Below, in pieces: positions 27,653 through 36,424 of a stretch of 64,000 nucleotides of DNA. Origin of the DNA: an uncultured Lachnospiraceae bacterium (lineage in GTDB: Bacteria; Bacillota; Clostridia; Lachnospirales; Lachnospiraceae); NCBI GenBank assembly GCA_902761225.1, contig CACWJQ010000003.1:22900-86899 (forward strand). The letters run 5' to 3'. The first letter of the stretch is position 1. Each line of letters opens with the position of its first letter. The notes under the pieces were generated by a model. It made no database searches and had not been told where the DNA came from. It saw only the letters and a program-made list of their open reading frames with translations. The position numbers were made by a program, and so were the translations under genes.

Positions 27653-28054
27653 ATGTCCGAGATCGAAAATAAGAAAGAAGTTGTTGATTCACTGCTGAAG
27701 GGCATGGATACGATCCTGTCATCAAAGACCGTGGTCGGCAATCCGGTTGTGGTAGGCGATACCACCATCATTCCCCTTGTGGATGTTTCGTTTGGTCTTG
27801 CGGCTGCAGGCGGCAACGAGAAGAGAAACTTTACCAAGAATTCATCCGGCGGCGGTATGGGAGGCAAGATCTCTCCCAATGCCATAATCGTTATCAAGGA
27901 CGGGACCACAAGACTTCTTTCCGTGAAGAATCAGGATTCCATCACCAAGATAATGGATATGGTTCCCGAGGTTATCCATCGAATATCCAAGGATAAGAAG
28001 GGCGGACCCGATGACGATGAGATAAGAGATGCTGCATTTCCTGATGAAGAATGA
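27653..28054 (+). CDS. gerW: GerW/YtfJ-family spore protein
   Basis: 133 residues. Family features: VVGNPVVVGDTTIIPLVDVSF, a Gly-rich stretch (SSGGGMGGKISPNAII) and IKDGTTRLLSV. In Bacillus subtilis YtfJ (GerW) affects germination. It follows the DUF2953 gene by 24 bp with a CGGAGG Shine-Dalgarno. Its presence suggests a sporulating or formerly sporulating lineage, although members occur in non-sporulating Lachnospiraceae too. Confidence 0.9.
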   Translation: MSEIENKKEVVDSLLKGMDTILSSKTVVGNPVVVGDTTIIPLVDVSFGLAAAGGNEKRNFTKNSSGGGMGGKISPNAIIVIKDGTTRLLSVKNQDSITKIMDMVPEVIHRISKDKKGGPDDDEIRDAAFPDEE

Positions 28055-28081
28055 TGCCTGTGCAATGTATTCCGGGGAGTC

Positions 28082-28648
28082 ATGATGATCGACTGGGAAG
28101 ATATCATTCAAAATGAAAATGAAGATGAGTTAAAAAAACTCAAATTATTTCTTTTTCAGGAAAATCTGCGACTTGATTCCGAAAAGCAGAAGCTTGCTTC
28201 CGAAAAGGAAGAGCTTAAGAAGCTTCAGGATTCCTTTATGAAGGACCGCGTAAGTCTGAGGGACGAGCTTAACGAACTGAACCGCCGTACCACACAGGAA
28301 AGACAGAGACTTCGTCAGGAGAATCTTTTTTTCGATAAAAAGATGGATATTCTGAAGGATGGTTTCAGGGCTCTCGAAGAGGACAGACGCAAGTTCGAAA
28401 GAGAGAAGGAAGAATTTGAATCAGGCAGAAGGCTTGGTATGTCCGATTTCAGTGCACCGGATCTTTCGGATCTGTCGGAATCGGATTTTGACGCCATCGC
28501 CTGTGTCCTTTTTTCAGATATAACAAGTCCCGGCATGCTCAGGAAGAGATATAAGGATCTGGTCAAGATATTCCATCCCGATAATCCGGGAGGAGATGCG
28601 AGACTCAGCAGTGCGATCAACAGATATTATAATCAGATGAAAAAGTGA
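28082..28648 (+). CDS. Coiled-coil protein with C-terminal J domain
   Basis: 188 residues. Residues about 15-125 are one long charged coiled coil (EKQKLASEKEELKKLQDS, then RRKFEREKEEFE). The C-terminus (about 135-188) resembles the end of a J domain: LRKRYKDLVKIFHPDNPGG with His165-Pro166-Asp167, the motif that stimulates DnaK ATPase. J domains are usually N-terminal with the HPD in the middle, so a C-terminal J domain after a coiled coil is unusual but known. ATG codons at 28082 and 28085 are both possible starts. Partner and client unknown. Confidence 0.78.
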   Translation: MMIDWEDIIQNENEDELKKLKLFLFQENLRLDSEKQKLASEKEELKKLQDSFMKDRVSLRDELNELNRRTTQERQRLRQENLFFDKKMDILKDGFRALEEDRRKFEREKEEFESGRRLGMSDFSAPDLSDLSESDFDAIACVLFSDITSPGMLRKRYKDLVKIFHPDNPGGDARLSSAINRYYNQMKK

Positions 28649-28652
28649 AATA

Positions 28653-28682
28653 AAAAAGGACAGGTCATAACCTGTCCTTTAA
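28653..28682. terminator. Bidirectional terminator between the J-domain gene and rpmB
   Basis: A 10-bp perfect stem (AAAGGACAGG at 28655-28664 with CCTGTCCTTT at 28671-28680), 6-nt loop, A-rich before and T/A-rich after. It serves both convergent genes. Confidence 0.85.
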
Positions 28683-28697
28683 AATATTCAAAACCGA

Positions 28698-28883
28698 TCA
28701 AGCGCGCTCAACGGCACCGCTGCGAAGGCATCTTGAGCAGACATGCATTCTCTTAGCCTGTCCGTCAACCTTGCACTTAACGCTGAGCACATTGGACTTC
28801 CAAATCGCATTGGATCTTCTGTGAGAGTGACTCACATTGTTTCCGAAATGGATTCCTTTGCCGCATACATCACACTTTGCCAT
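28698..28883 (-). CDS. rpmB: Ribosomal protein bL28
   Basis: 61 residues, basic, with MAKCDVCGKGIHFGNNVSHSHR at the start (family-typical; Cys4 and Cys7 suggest the zinc-binding form) and VCSRCLRSG near the end with a second CxxC pair. A GGGAGGTGAG Shine-Dalgarno precedes the ATG. It is divergent from the asp23-fakA pair, the neighbourhood seen in many Firmicutes. Confidence 0.95.
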   Translation of the reverse strand: MAKCDVCGKGIHFGNNVSHSHRRSNAIWKSNVLSVKCKVDGQAKRMHVCSRCLRSGAVERA

Positions 28884-28994
28884 ATTCTCACCTCCCGGCG
28901 TAATTATCTTATTTATCAGATCTACTTAAAGACGCAACATATGTATAATATCAAAGGCATTTACATAATGCAAGAAATATTTTTTATATTATTT

Positions 28995-29023
28995 TTCAAC
29001 ATAAAATAAATTTATGATATAAT
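28995..29023 (+). promoter_or_regulatory. Extended -10 promoter for asp23-fakA
   Basis: TGATATAAT, an extended -10 with perfect TATAAT (29018-29023), 82 bp before the ATG; the -35 position (TTCAAC, 28995-29000) is poor. The remaining divergent region, about 220 bp from rpmB, has no gene. Confidence 0.5.
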
Positions 29024-29104
29024 CTATTGCGTGTGCCCGCGTAAATGCCTGTGAACCCTTAAGGTATGTTACGGATACACTACTTTCACAAAGGAGGGAT
29101 TTAT

Positions 29105-29467
29105 ATGAAGAGCTCTTCCATGAATACACATATGGGTAACATTGTTGTAGACAATGATGTTATTGCTCAGTATGCCGGAAGCGTAGCCATTGAATGCATT
29201 GGCATTGTGGGAATGGCAGGAATAAGCATGCGTGACGGTATTGCCAAGATACTGCGTACTGAAAACCTTTCTCGCGGAATAGGTGTTAAACTCTCGTCCG
29301 ATCACAAGTTAATCCTTGATTTCCATGTTATCGTCGCTTATGGCGTCAGTATCATGACCGTATCGGATAATCTTATAGAGAGCGTAAAATATAAGGTTGA
29401 AGAATTCACAGGACTCGACGTAGAGAAGATCAACATATTTGTTGAAGGCGTCAGAGTGATCGACTAA
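29105..29467 (+). CDS. Asp23/Gls24-family protein
   Basis: 120 residues from the ATG at 29105, chosen because AAAGGAGGG lies 8 nt before it; the frame is open from 29066. Typical segments are VVDNDVIAQYAGSVAIECIG and DFHVIVAYGVSIMTVSDNL. This single-domain form corresponds to YloU, which in many Firmicutes precedes the fatty acid kinase gene, as it does here 13 bp downstream. The role of Asp23 proteins is envelope-related and poorly defined. Confidence 0.92.
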   Translation: MKSSSMNTHMGNIVVDNDVIAQYAGSVAIECIGIVGMAGISMRDGIAKILRTENLSRGIGVKLSSDHKLILDFHVIVAYGVSIMTVSDNLIESVKYKVEEFTGLDVEKINIFVEGVRVID

Positions 29468-29480
29468 GGAGGATCTTTAA

Positions 29481-31130
29481 GTGGCAGTTAAGGAGATAGA
29501 TGTAAAGCTCTTCGCCAAAATGTTTCTTGCGGGAGCCAAATATCTTGACAATAGTAAGGAAGAAATAAACGAGCTGAACGTATTCCCCGTTCCCGACGGA
29601 GACACCGGCACGAACATGACGATGACTATCGTATCGGCAGCCAAGGAAGTAAGGGATCTTGGCGAAGATCCTGATATGAAGTCACTTTGCAAGGCAATGT
29701 CCGGAGGTTCGCTCAGAGGCGCAAGAGGTAATTCCGGCGTTATCCTTTCACAGCTCTTAAGAGGATTTACCAAGGCTGTAAGGGATGAGCAGGTTATAAC
29801 AGTCCCTCTTTTCGGGGCTGCTTGTACAAAAGCTGTCGAGACTGCATATAAGGCAGTTATGAAGCCCACAGAGGGAACCATTCTCACTGTTGCAAGAGGA
29901 ATGGGAGAGAAGGCTGCAGAGCTTATTGAAGACGGAGCAGATGACTTTGAAACCATCATCCCCGCTCTTTACGAACACGGAAATGCTGTACTCGCACAGA
30001 CTCCTGAGCTTCTTCCCGTACTGAAGCAGGCAGGTGTTGTTGATTCCGGCGGTGCGGGACTTATGAAGGTCATCCAGGGTGCTCTCGATATGTTCCAGGG
30101 CAAGGAGATTGACCTTACCATTTCCGACGATCCCATCGCAAAGCCCGATGATTCAAGACCCGGCAAGGCTGCGGATATTCAGAAGAATATCTATCATACA
30201 CAGATGAAGACGAGCATCTCAAAGCCCGTAAACAGACAGCTTGAGTCGGATGTAAAATCCTATCTTGCATCAATAGGAGAGCTTATCGCATTTAAGGCTG
30301 ATGATAACGAAGTATACCTTGAGATGAATACCGACGATCCCGGTCTCGTTGTTCAGAAAGCTCTCAAGTTCGGTATCCTTTCCGATGTCAAGATCACATG
30401 CAGGGTTCAGAATAAGACTGCAGATCAGTCCGCATCCGCACCTGCTCCCGAGGAGCCCAAGGGTGAGCCTTCGGAGTTCGGATTTGTTGCTGTAAGCGCA
30501 GGTGACGGACTTGCCGATATATTCAGGAGCCTGGGCGTTGATCATGTTATCGAGGGCGGACAGACAATGAACCCTTCGACCGCCGACATCCTCGATGCCA
30601 TTGAGAAAGTTAACGCTAAGACCGTATTTGTTCTTCCCAATAATAAGAACATTATAATGGCTGCAAATCAGGCAAGAGATCTTACCACAGAAAAGACGGT
30701 CCTCGTAATACCCACCAAGACCATACCCCAGGGTATCACGGCAGCGATCAACTTCAGCGATGGTTCATCCGCTGACGAGAATGAGCAGACCATGATCGAA
30801 GCCATCGGAACAGTCAAAACCGGTGAGATAACATATGCCGTAAGAGATACCAATATCGACGATCATGATATCCGCAAGGGTGATTTCATGGGTATCGGAG
30901 ACAAGAAGATCCTTTCGGTCGGAACTGATATGGATCAGGTAGTCATAGAGATGATCACTGCAATGGTAGATGATTCATCAGAGCTTATCAGCCTTTATTA
31001 CGGAGCTGATGTTTCCGACGGAGATGCAGGTGCTCTCAAGGACAAGATCGCAGAGCGCTTCCCCGGACTTGATGTTGATATTCAGAGGGGCGGACAGCCT
31101 GTCTATTACTACATAACTTCAGTAGAATAA
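29481..31130 (+). CDS. fakA: Fatty acid kinase catalytic subunit FakA (YloV, DAK2 family)
   Basis: 549 residues. FakA phosphorylates fatty acids held by FakB (DegV) proteins so that they can enter phospholipids. The N-terminal DhaL-type kinase domain carries NVFPVPDGDTGTNM with the metal-binding Asp residues, GGSLRGARGNSGVILSQLLRG, and VDSGGAGL. The middle and C-terminal DegV-like domains include VLPNNKNIIMAANQA. The start is GTG at 29481 behind GGAGG. A degV/fakB-type gene lies at 33391, with recG between. Confidence 0.93.
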   Translation: MAVKEIDVKLFAKMFLAGAKYLDNSKEEINELNVFPVPDGDTGTNMTMTIVSAAKEVRDLGEDPDMKSLCKAMSGGSLRGARGNSGVILSQLLRGFTKAVRDEQVITVPLFGAACTKAVETAYKAVMKPTEGTILTVARGMGEKAAELIEDGADDFETIIPALYEHGNAVLAQTPELLPVLKQAGVVDSGGAGLMKVIQGALDMFQGKEIDLTISDDPIAKPDDSRPGKAADIQKNIYHTQMKTSISKPVNRQLESDVKSYLASIGELIAFKADDNEVYLEMNTDDPGLVVQKALKFGILSDVKITCRVQNKTADQSASAPAPEEPKGEPSEFGFVAVSAGDGLADIFRSLGVDHVIEGGQTMNPSTADILDAIEKVNAKTVFVLPNNKNIIMAANQARDLTTEKTVLVIPTKTIPQGITAAINFSDGSSADENEQTMIEAIGTVKTGEITYAVRDTNIDDHDIRKGDFMGIGDKKILSVGTDMDQVVIEMITAMVDDSSELISLYYGADVSDGDAGALKDKIAERFPGLDVDIQRGGQPVYYYITSVE

Positions 31131-31141
31131 AGATTTCATGG

Positions 31142-31175
31142 GATGTGCCGGATATACCCGGCACATCTGTTTTTT
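31142..31175 (+). terminator. Rho-independent terminator after fakA
   Basis: A 10-bp perfect stem (GATGTGCCGG at 31142-31151 with CCGGCACATC at 31158-31167), 6-nt loop, then TGTTTTTT. It closes the asp23-fakA unit. Confidence 0.9.
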
Positions 31176-31215
31176 AGAAATAAGTGTTGAGATATCAAAT
31201 GTTTTAATAGGTGGT

Positions 31216-31244
31216 TTGTTATTCTATATAGAGGCTTTTATAAT
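31216..31244 (+). promoter_or_regulatory. Sigma-A promoter for recG-degV
   Basis: TTGTTA (31216-31221), 17-bp spacer, perfect TATAAT (31239-31244). The predicted start of transcription (about 31251) lies at the base of the hairpin 31249-31273. Confidence 0.62.
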
Positions 31245-31248
31245 TCTG

Positions 31249-31280
31249 AAGAAGGTTCAATATGAACCTTCTTTTATTTT
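31249..31280 (+). terminator. 5' hairpin with T-tract just before recG (attenuator-like)
   Basis: An 11-bp perfect stem (AAGAAGGTTCA at 31249-31259 with TGAACCTTCTT at 31263-31273), ATA loop, then TTATTTT, 14 bp before the recG ATG. It lies after the promoter, not before it, so it would be the 5' end of the recG transcript. It may act as premature terminator or as a 5' stabilising stem. Confidence 0.55.
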
Positions 31281-31294
31281 GGGAATAATGAAAA

Positions 31295-33373
31295 ATGCTG
31301 ATAAACGGTAATACCCCAATAGAGGAACTTAAAGGTGTAGGTCCGAAGACTGCCGGATATTTTAATAGTATGGGAATACGTTCCTTAGAAGACCTCTTGA
31401 GGCATTTTCCCAGAACTTATCTGGTATTCGGCGGGCTGAAGAAGATATCCGAACTTAAAGACGGAGAGATCGCAGCCGTAAGAGCAAGGGTCGACAGCGT
31501 AGGAAATATCAGGCGCGTCAAAAACAATATGACGATACTTCCTATCGAGATCAGTGATGATTCCGGTAAGATGACCATCAAATATTTCAATATGCCCTTT
31601 ATGGCCAAGGCTGTAAGAAACGGCGGGTATTACGTCTTCAGAGGCAGGGTAAAGGCTGCCGGACGGGAATTTACTCTTGTCCAGCCAAGAAAGTATGCAT
31701 ATGACGAATATACCGATCTTTCAGGCCGTTTTCAAAGCATTTACCCCCTGACAAAGGGACTGAAGAATTCACAGATAGTAAAGGCAGTCAGTTCAGCGCT
31801 TTCCAAGGCCTGCTTTTCCGAAGATTACCTGCCCGAAGAGATAAGAAACAGATATTCTCTTCCCGAAAGCGGCTTGGCTTACAGATATATACATAATCCC
31901 GAAAGCGAGCAGGAAGCAGGGCTCGGAAGAAGAAGACTCGCATTTGATGAGCTTTTCTTCTTCATCATGTACCTGCGGAAAAATAAAGAGCTTCTCACCG
32001 ATTCGCCTAATACATGTCCCATGATCGAATCTGCCGAGGTTACCAGGTTCATTGAAAAGCTTCCCTATAAGCTTACCAGGGGACAGTCCAAGGCTGTAAA
32101 GGACATGATCAGCGATATGACAGGGCCTTCCGTCATGAACAGACTGGTCCAGGGAGATGTTGGAAGCGGCAAGACCATTGTGGCTCTTATAGGTCTTCTC
32201 AATGCAGTCTCCAACGGGTATCAGGGTGCGCTTATGGCTCCAACCGAGGTACTTGCGGCCCAGCATTTTAAGACTGTCAGTGACCTTGTAAGGAAGTACG
32301 GCCTTCCCTTTAAGCCTGCACTGCTCACCGGTTCACTGGGTGCAGCGGCAAAGAGAAAGATATACGATGGGTTATCATCAGGTGAGATCAATCTTGTTAT
32401 CGGAACCCACGCCCTTATTCAGGATAAGGTAATATACAAAAACCTCGGATTGGTGGTAACCGATGAACAGCACAGGTTCGGAGTAAGACAGCGTGAGACC
32501 CTGGCAGGCAAGGGCATCGGTCCCCACATTCTGGTAATGAGTGCAACTCCCATTCCAAGAACCCTGGCGATAGTCCTCTACGGCGATCTGAGCGTATCAA
32601 CCATAAAGGAAATGCCTGAGGGAAGAAGTCCCATCAAAAGCTGTGTTGTTGGTGAAAGCTACAGGCCCTCTGCATATAAGTTCATCAGGGATGAGATCTC
32701 AAAGGGGCATCAGATATATATAATCTGCCCCATGGTGGATGAACCTGATGATGAAGATGCCGATCCCGAACTCCAGAATGTTGTAAGCTACAGCGAAAAG
32801 CTTAAGGAAGAACTGGGAGACAGATACAGGATCACCTATCTTCACGGAAAGATGAAGCCCGCCGATAAGGATAACATCTTATCGGAATATGCCGCAGGCA
32901 ATATCGATATCCTCATATCGACAACGGTTATCGAAGTAGGCATAAATGTACCGAACGCCACCGTCATGATGGTTGAGAATTCCGAAAGATTCGGACTTTC
33001 CCAGCTTCATCAGCTCAGAGGAAGAGTTGGCAGAGGTGACAAGCAGGGATATGCCATCTTTATGACCGGTAAGGATAATGACAGGATCAGTGAAAGACTC
33101 GATATACTTGCTAAGACCTGTGACGGATTTGAGATAGCATCCTATGACCTTAAGACAAGGGGCCCCGGAGAACTGTTCGGTTTAAGACAGAGCGGTGATT
33201 TTGCCTTCAGGGTAGCTGATGTTTTTGCGGACGCGGATCTTCTGACGGGTGCATCCGAATTCGCAGACATGATACTTAAGACTGACAGGCATCTCAAAGA
33301 AGAGAAAAATAAACTGATAAGAGAGGAGACCGAGTATTTCGGCCGCAACAATCTCGATTTCAGAACTATATGA
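31295..33373 (+). CDS. recG: ATP-dependent DNA helicase RecG
   Basis: 692 residues, full length. RecG remodels stalled forks and branched DNA. The N-terminal wedge domain is present (PIEELKGVGPKTAGYFNSMGI). Walker A is GDVGSGKT (Gly287-Thr294), the helicase box is DEQHRFGVRQR, and motif VI is QLRGRVGRG. The C-terminal TRG region (KTRGPGELFG.RQSG) is typical. GGGAAT 10 nt before the ATG is the only ribosome site. degV follows after 17 bp. Confidence 0.97.
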   Translation: MLINGNTPIEELKGVGPKTAGYFNSMGIRSLEDLLRHFPRTYLVFGGLKKISELKDGEIAAVRARVDSVGNIRRVKNNMTILPIEISDDSGKMTIKYFNMPFMAKAVRNGGYYVFRGRVKAAGREFTLVQPRKYAYDEYTDLSGRFQSIYPLTKGLKNSQIVKAVSSALSKACFSEDYLPEEIRNRYSLPESGLAYRYIHNPESEQEAGLGRRRLAFDELFFFIMYLRKNKELLTDSPNTCPMIESAEVTRFIEKLPYKLTRGQSKAVKDMISDMTGPSVMNRLVQGDVGSGKTIVALIGLLNAVSNGYQGALMAPTEVLAAQHFKTVSDLVRKYGLPFKPALLTGSLGAAAKRKIYDGLSSGEINLVIGTHALIQDKVIYKNLGLVVTDEQHRFGVRQRETLAGKGIGPHILVMSATPIPRTLAIVLYGDLSVSTIKEMPEGRSPIKSCVVGESYRPSAYKFIRDEISKGHQIYIICPMVDEPDDEDADPELQNVVSYSEKLKEELGDRYRITYLHGKMKPADKDNILSEYAAGNIDILISTTVIEVGINVPNATVMMVENSERFGLSQLHQLRGRVGRGDKQGYAIFMTGKDNDRISERLDILAKTCDGFEIASYDLKTRGPGELFGLRQSGDFAFRVADVFADADLLTGASEFADMILKTDRHLKEEKNKLIREETEYFGRNNLDFRTI

Positions 33374-33390
33374 TTTTGGAGGGGAATTAA

Positions 33391-34257
33391 ATGTCATTAA
33401 AGATCGCTGTTGTAACAGATTCTAACAGCTCCATGAGCATGGAAGAAGCAAAGGAACTGGGAATCCATATGCTCCCGATGCCGTTCTTCATCGGAGGAAA
33501 GGAGTATCTCGACGGTGTAACGCTTACTCATGAAGAGTTCTATGAGAGGCTTAAAGGAGGAGATGAGATCCATACAAGCCAGCCCTCACCCGATTCGGTC
33601 ATGAAATTGTGGGATGAACTTCTTCAGGAATACGATGAGATCGTACATATCCCCATGTCCAGCGGGCTTTCCGGTTCAACAGGCTCAGCCTATCTTCTTG
33701 CCCAGCACTATGACGACAAAGTTCAGGTGGTTGATAATCAGAGGATCTCCGTTACCCTGAGACAGTCCTGCCTTGATGCCCTGGAACTTGCAGGCAGAGG
33801 CATGAATGCACGTCAGATCAAGGATGAGCTTGAAAGAGTCAAGTTCGAAAGCAGTATCTATATAATGATAAATACTCTCGAATACCTCAAGAAGGGCGGA
33901 AGACTTACGCCGGCTGCCGCAGCCATAGGAACCATCCTCCGCATCAAGCCCGTGCTTCAGATCCAGGGTGAAAAGCTCGATTCATTTGCCAAGACCAGAA
34001 CCCTTCAGGGCGGCAAGGAGATAATGATAAACGCCATCAGGAAGGATATGGAGACCAGATTCGGATGTACTGAGAATTTCCATAATGTTCACCTTGAAAT
34101 GGCATATACATACGATCTTGAAGAGGCTGAGAAGTTTAAGGAAGAGCTAAGTGCAGCATTTCCGGGTTACGAGATCTGTATGCGCCCCCTTTCTCTTTCC
34201 ATTGCCTGTCATATCGGTCCCGGCGCTCTTGCCGTGGCTGTATCCAAGAAGATCTGA
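33391..34257 (+). CDS. DegV-family fatty-acid-binding protein (FakB type)
   Basis: 288 residues. DegV/FakB proteins bind a fatty acid and present it to FakA for phosphorylation. Motifs: VVTDSNSSMS at the start, MPFFIGGKEYLDG, TSQPSPDSVM, HIPMSSGLSGSTGSA (Ser residues contact the carboxylate) and LKKGGRLTPAAA. A GGAGGGG Shine-Dalgarno precedes the ATG. fakA lies 2.2 kb upstream in a separate transcription unit. Genomes usually carry several FakB proteins with different chain preferences, which cannot be read here. Confidence 0.92.
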   Translation: MSLKIAVVTDSNSSMSMEEAKELGIHMLPMPFFIGGKEYLDGVTLTHEEFYERLKGGDEIHTSQPSPDSVMKLWDELLQEYDEIVHIPMSSGLSGSTGSAYLLAQHYDDKVQVVDNQRISVTLRQSCLDALELAGRGMNARQIKDELERVKFESSIYIMINTLEYLKKGGRLTPAAAAIGTILRIKPVLQIQGEKLDSFAKTRTLQGGKEIMINAIRKDMETRFGCTENFHNVHLEMAYTYDLEEAEKFKEELSAAFPGYEICMRPLSLSIACHIGPGALAVAVSKKI

Positions 34258-34340
34258 CTGTGATCCCTGGGCATTAACAGCTGCAGGATATTCAAGAACA
34301 CAAGTTATCAGATTTTGTATATCAATACCGGAATAAGCTT

Positions 34341-34368
34341 AAAATCCACTAAATGTAGTGGATTTTTT
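34341..34368 (+). terminator. Rho-independent terminator after degV
   Basis: Stem AAATCCACTA (34342-34351) with TAGTGGATTT (34356-34365), AATG loop, T-run to 34368. The -35 box of the next promoter begins directly on this T-run. Confidence 0.85.
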
Positions 34369-34369
34369 G

Positions 34370-34398
34370 TTGTCATCGTGATTGATATATGATAGAAT
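34370..34398 (+). promoter_or_regulatory. Sigma-A promoter for the topoisomerase operon
   Basis: TTGTCA (34370-34375), 17-bp spacer, TAGAAT (34393-34398), each one base from consensus, 81 bp before the ATG at 34480. Confidence 0.65.
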
Positions 34399-34479
34399 TT
34401 AGAAGTTGCAAACGATTGTTCGGGGTATTTGCTCCAAGCCCCGATATTTCCTGCATGAAACAGATCATAAGGAGTTTTT

Positions 34480-36405
34480 ATGGCACCAAAGAAAGACAAT
34501 TATGATGAGCGCAGTATAACAGTACTGGAAGGTCTCGAAGCGGTAAGGGTACGTCCCGGAATGTATATAGGTTCCGTATCCACCAAGGGACTTAATCATC
34601 TTATATATGAGATAGTCGATAACTCAGTTGACGAGCATCTTGCAGGCTTCTGCGACACCATAAAGGTTACGCTGGAGAAGGACGGATCATGTACCGTATC
34701 CGATAACGGAAGAGGTATCCCCGTAGGCCGTCACGAAAAGGGCATATCGGCGGAGAGACTTGTGCTTACCACCCTTCATGCCGGAGGCAAGTTCGACAAC
34801 AATGCATATAAGACCAGCGGAGGTCTCCACGGCGTAGGCTCCTCCGTTGTTAATGCTCTTTCCTCAAGATTTGATATCACCATCAAGAGAGAGGGCAATA
34901 TCTATAAGGACAGCTATCAGAAGGGTGAGCCTGTTGTGGAGCTTGTGGACGGACTTCTCCCCTCCCAGGGCAAGACCAGGGATCACGGCACCACCATCAA
35001 CTTTCTTCCCGATGACACCATCTTTGACAGGACCAGGTTCAAGGAGGATGAAGTCAAGAGCCGTCTTCATGAGACGGCATATCTCAATCCCGGCCTTACG
35101 ATAGAGTATAAGGATGTCAGAGGTTCCGAACCTGAGACCATAACCTTCCATGAGCCGGAAGGAATAGTGGGATTTCTCAAGGATCTCAACAAGCTCAAGG
35201 ATCCGGTGACCGAGATAGTATCAATATCCGGCGAATCCGATGGTATACAGGTTGAGATCGCGTTCCAGTATGTTAATGAATTCCATGAGAACGTGCTGGG
35301 ATTCTGTAATAATATCTACAATTCCGAAGGCGGAACGCATCTTACCGGCTTTAAGACCCAGTTCACCACTGTTATCAACTCCTATGCAAGGCAGCTGGGC
35401 AACCTGAAGGATAAGGATGTCAATTTCTCCGGCACTGAAGTCAGAAACGGAATGACTGCCGTTATAAGCATAAAGCATCCTGCACCCACCTTTGAAGGAC
35501 AGACCAAGACCAAGCTTGATAACCAGGATGCATCCAAGGCTGTGGCAAAGGTTACAGGCGATGAGGTGGTAAGGTATTTTGACAGACACCTTGATGTACT
35601 GAAGGCTGTCATAGAATGTGCCGACAAGGCTGCCAAGATCAGAAAGGCAGAGGAAAAGGCCAAGACCAATCTCCTTACAAAGCAGAAGTTTTCCTTTGAT
35701 TCAAACGGAAAGCTGGCCAATTGTGTATCCAAAGAAGCCGACAAATGTGAGATTTTCATCGTAGAGGGAGATTCCGCAGGCGGTTCTGCCAAGATGGCAA
35801 GGGACCGTATGTATCAGGCGATCCTTCCCATCAGAGGTAAGATACTCAACGTTGAGAAGGCCTCCATCAATAAGATCCTTGAAAATGCGGAGATCAAGAC
35901 AATGATCAATGCATTCGGATGCGGTTTTTCGGAAGGATACGGCAACGATTTTGATATTAAGAAGCTGCGCTATGACAAGATAATCATCATGGCCGATGCG
36001 GATGTGGACGGAGCGCATATCTCCACGCTGCTCCTTACTCTTTTCTACAGATTCATGCCTGAACTGATCTTCGAAGGTCATGTATATATCGCAATGCCTC
36101 CACTCTATAAGGCTCTTCCTTCAAAGGGTGAAGAGGAATACCTGTATGATGACAAGGCACTTGAAAAATACAGGAAGAACCACAAGGGACCTTTCACCCT
36201 TCAGAGATACAAGGGTCTCGGCGAAATGGATGCAGCCCAGCTCTGGGAGACAACACTGGATCCCAAGGCCAGAAGACTCAAGCAGGTAGAGATCGAAGAT
36301 GCAAGAATGGCATCAGAGACAACGGAACTGCTCATGGGAACGGATGTCCCGCCCCGTAAGACATTTATCTATGAGCATGCTAACGATGCCAATCTTGATG
36401 TTTGA
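34480..36405 (+). CDS. Type IIA topoisomerase subunit B (GyrB/ParE family)
   Basis: 641 residues. ATPase subunit of gyrase or topoisomerase IV. The GHKL ATPase shows EIVDNSVDEHLAGF, DNGRGIPV and TSGGLHGVGSSVVNALS; the Toprim domain has EGDSAGGSA and MADADVDGAHI; the tail has QRYKGLGEMDAAQLWETT. The subunit A gene follows by 19 bp. The pair is not next to dnaA or recF, where the housekeeping gyrase genes usually sit, and subunit A lacks a GyrA box, so topoisomerase IV (parE) is my preferred reading, but sequence motifs alone do not settle it. Confidence 0.9.
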   Translation: MAPKKDNYDERSITVLEGLEAVRVRPGMYIGSVSTKGLNHLIYEIVDNSVDEHLAGFCDTIKVTLEKDGSCTVSDNGRGIPVGRHEKGISAERLVLTTLHAGGKFDNNAYKTSGGLHGVGSSVVNALSSRFDITIKREGNIYKDSYQKGEPVVELVDGLLPSQGKTRDHGTTINFLPDDTIFDRTRFKEDEVKSRLHETAYLNPGLTIEYKDVRGSEPETITFHEPEGIVGFLKDLNKLKDPVTEIVSISGESDGIQVEIAFQYVNEFHENVLGFCNNIYNSEGGTHLTGFKTQFTTVINSYARQLGNLKDKDVNFSGTEVRNGMTAVISIKHPAPTFEGQTKTKLDNQDASKAVAKVTGDEVVRYFDRHLDVLKAVIECADKAAKIRKAEEKAKTNLLTKQKFSFDSNGKLANCVSKEADKCEIFIVEGDSAGGSAKMARDRMYQAILPIRGKILNVEKASINKILENAEIKTMINAFGCGFSEGYGNDFDIKKLRYDKIIIMADADVDGAHISTLLLTLFYRFMPELIFEGHVYIAMPPLYKALPSKGEEEYLYDDKALEKYRKNHKGPFTLQRYKGLGEMDAAQLWETTLDPKARRLKQVEIEDARMASETTELLMGTDVPPRKTFIYEHANDANLDV

Positions 36406-36424
36406 TATTTGGAAGGTCTGATCT

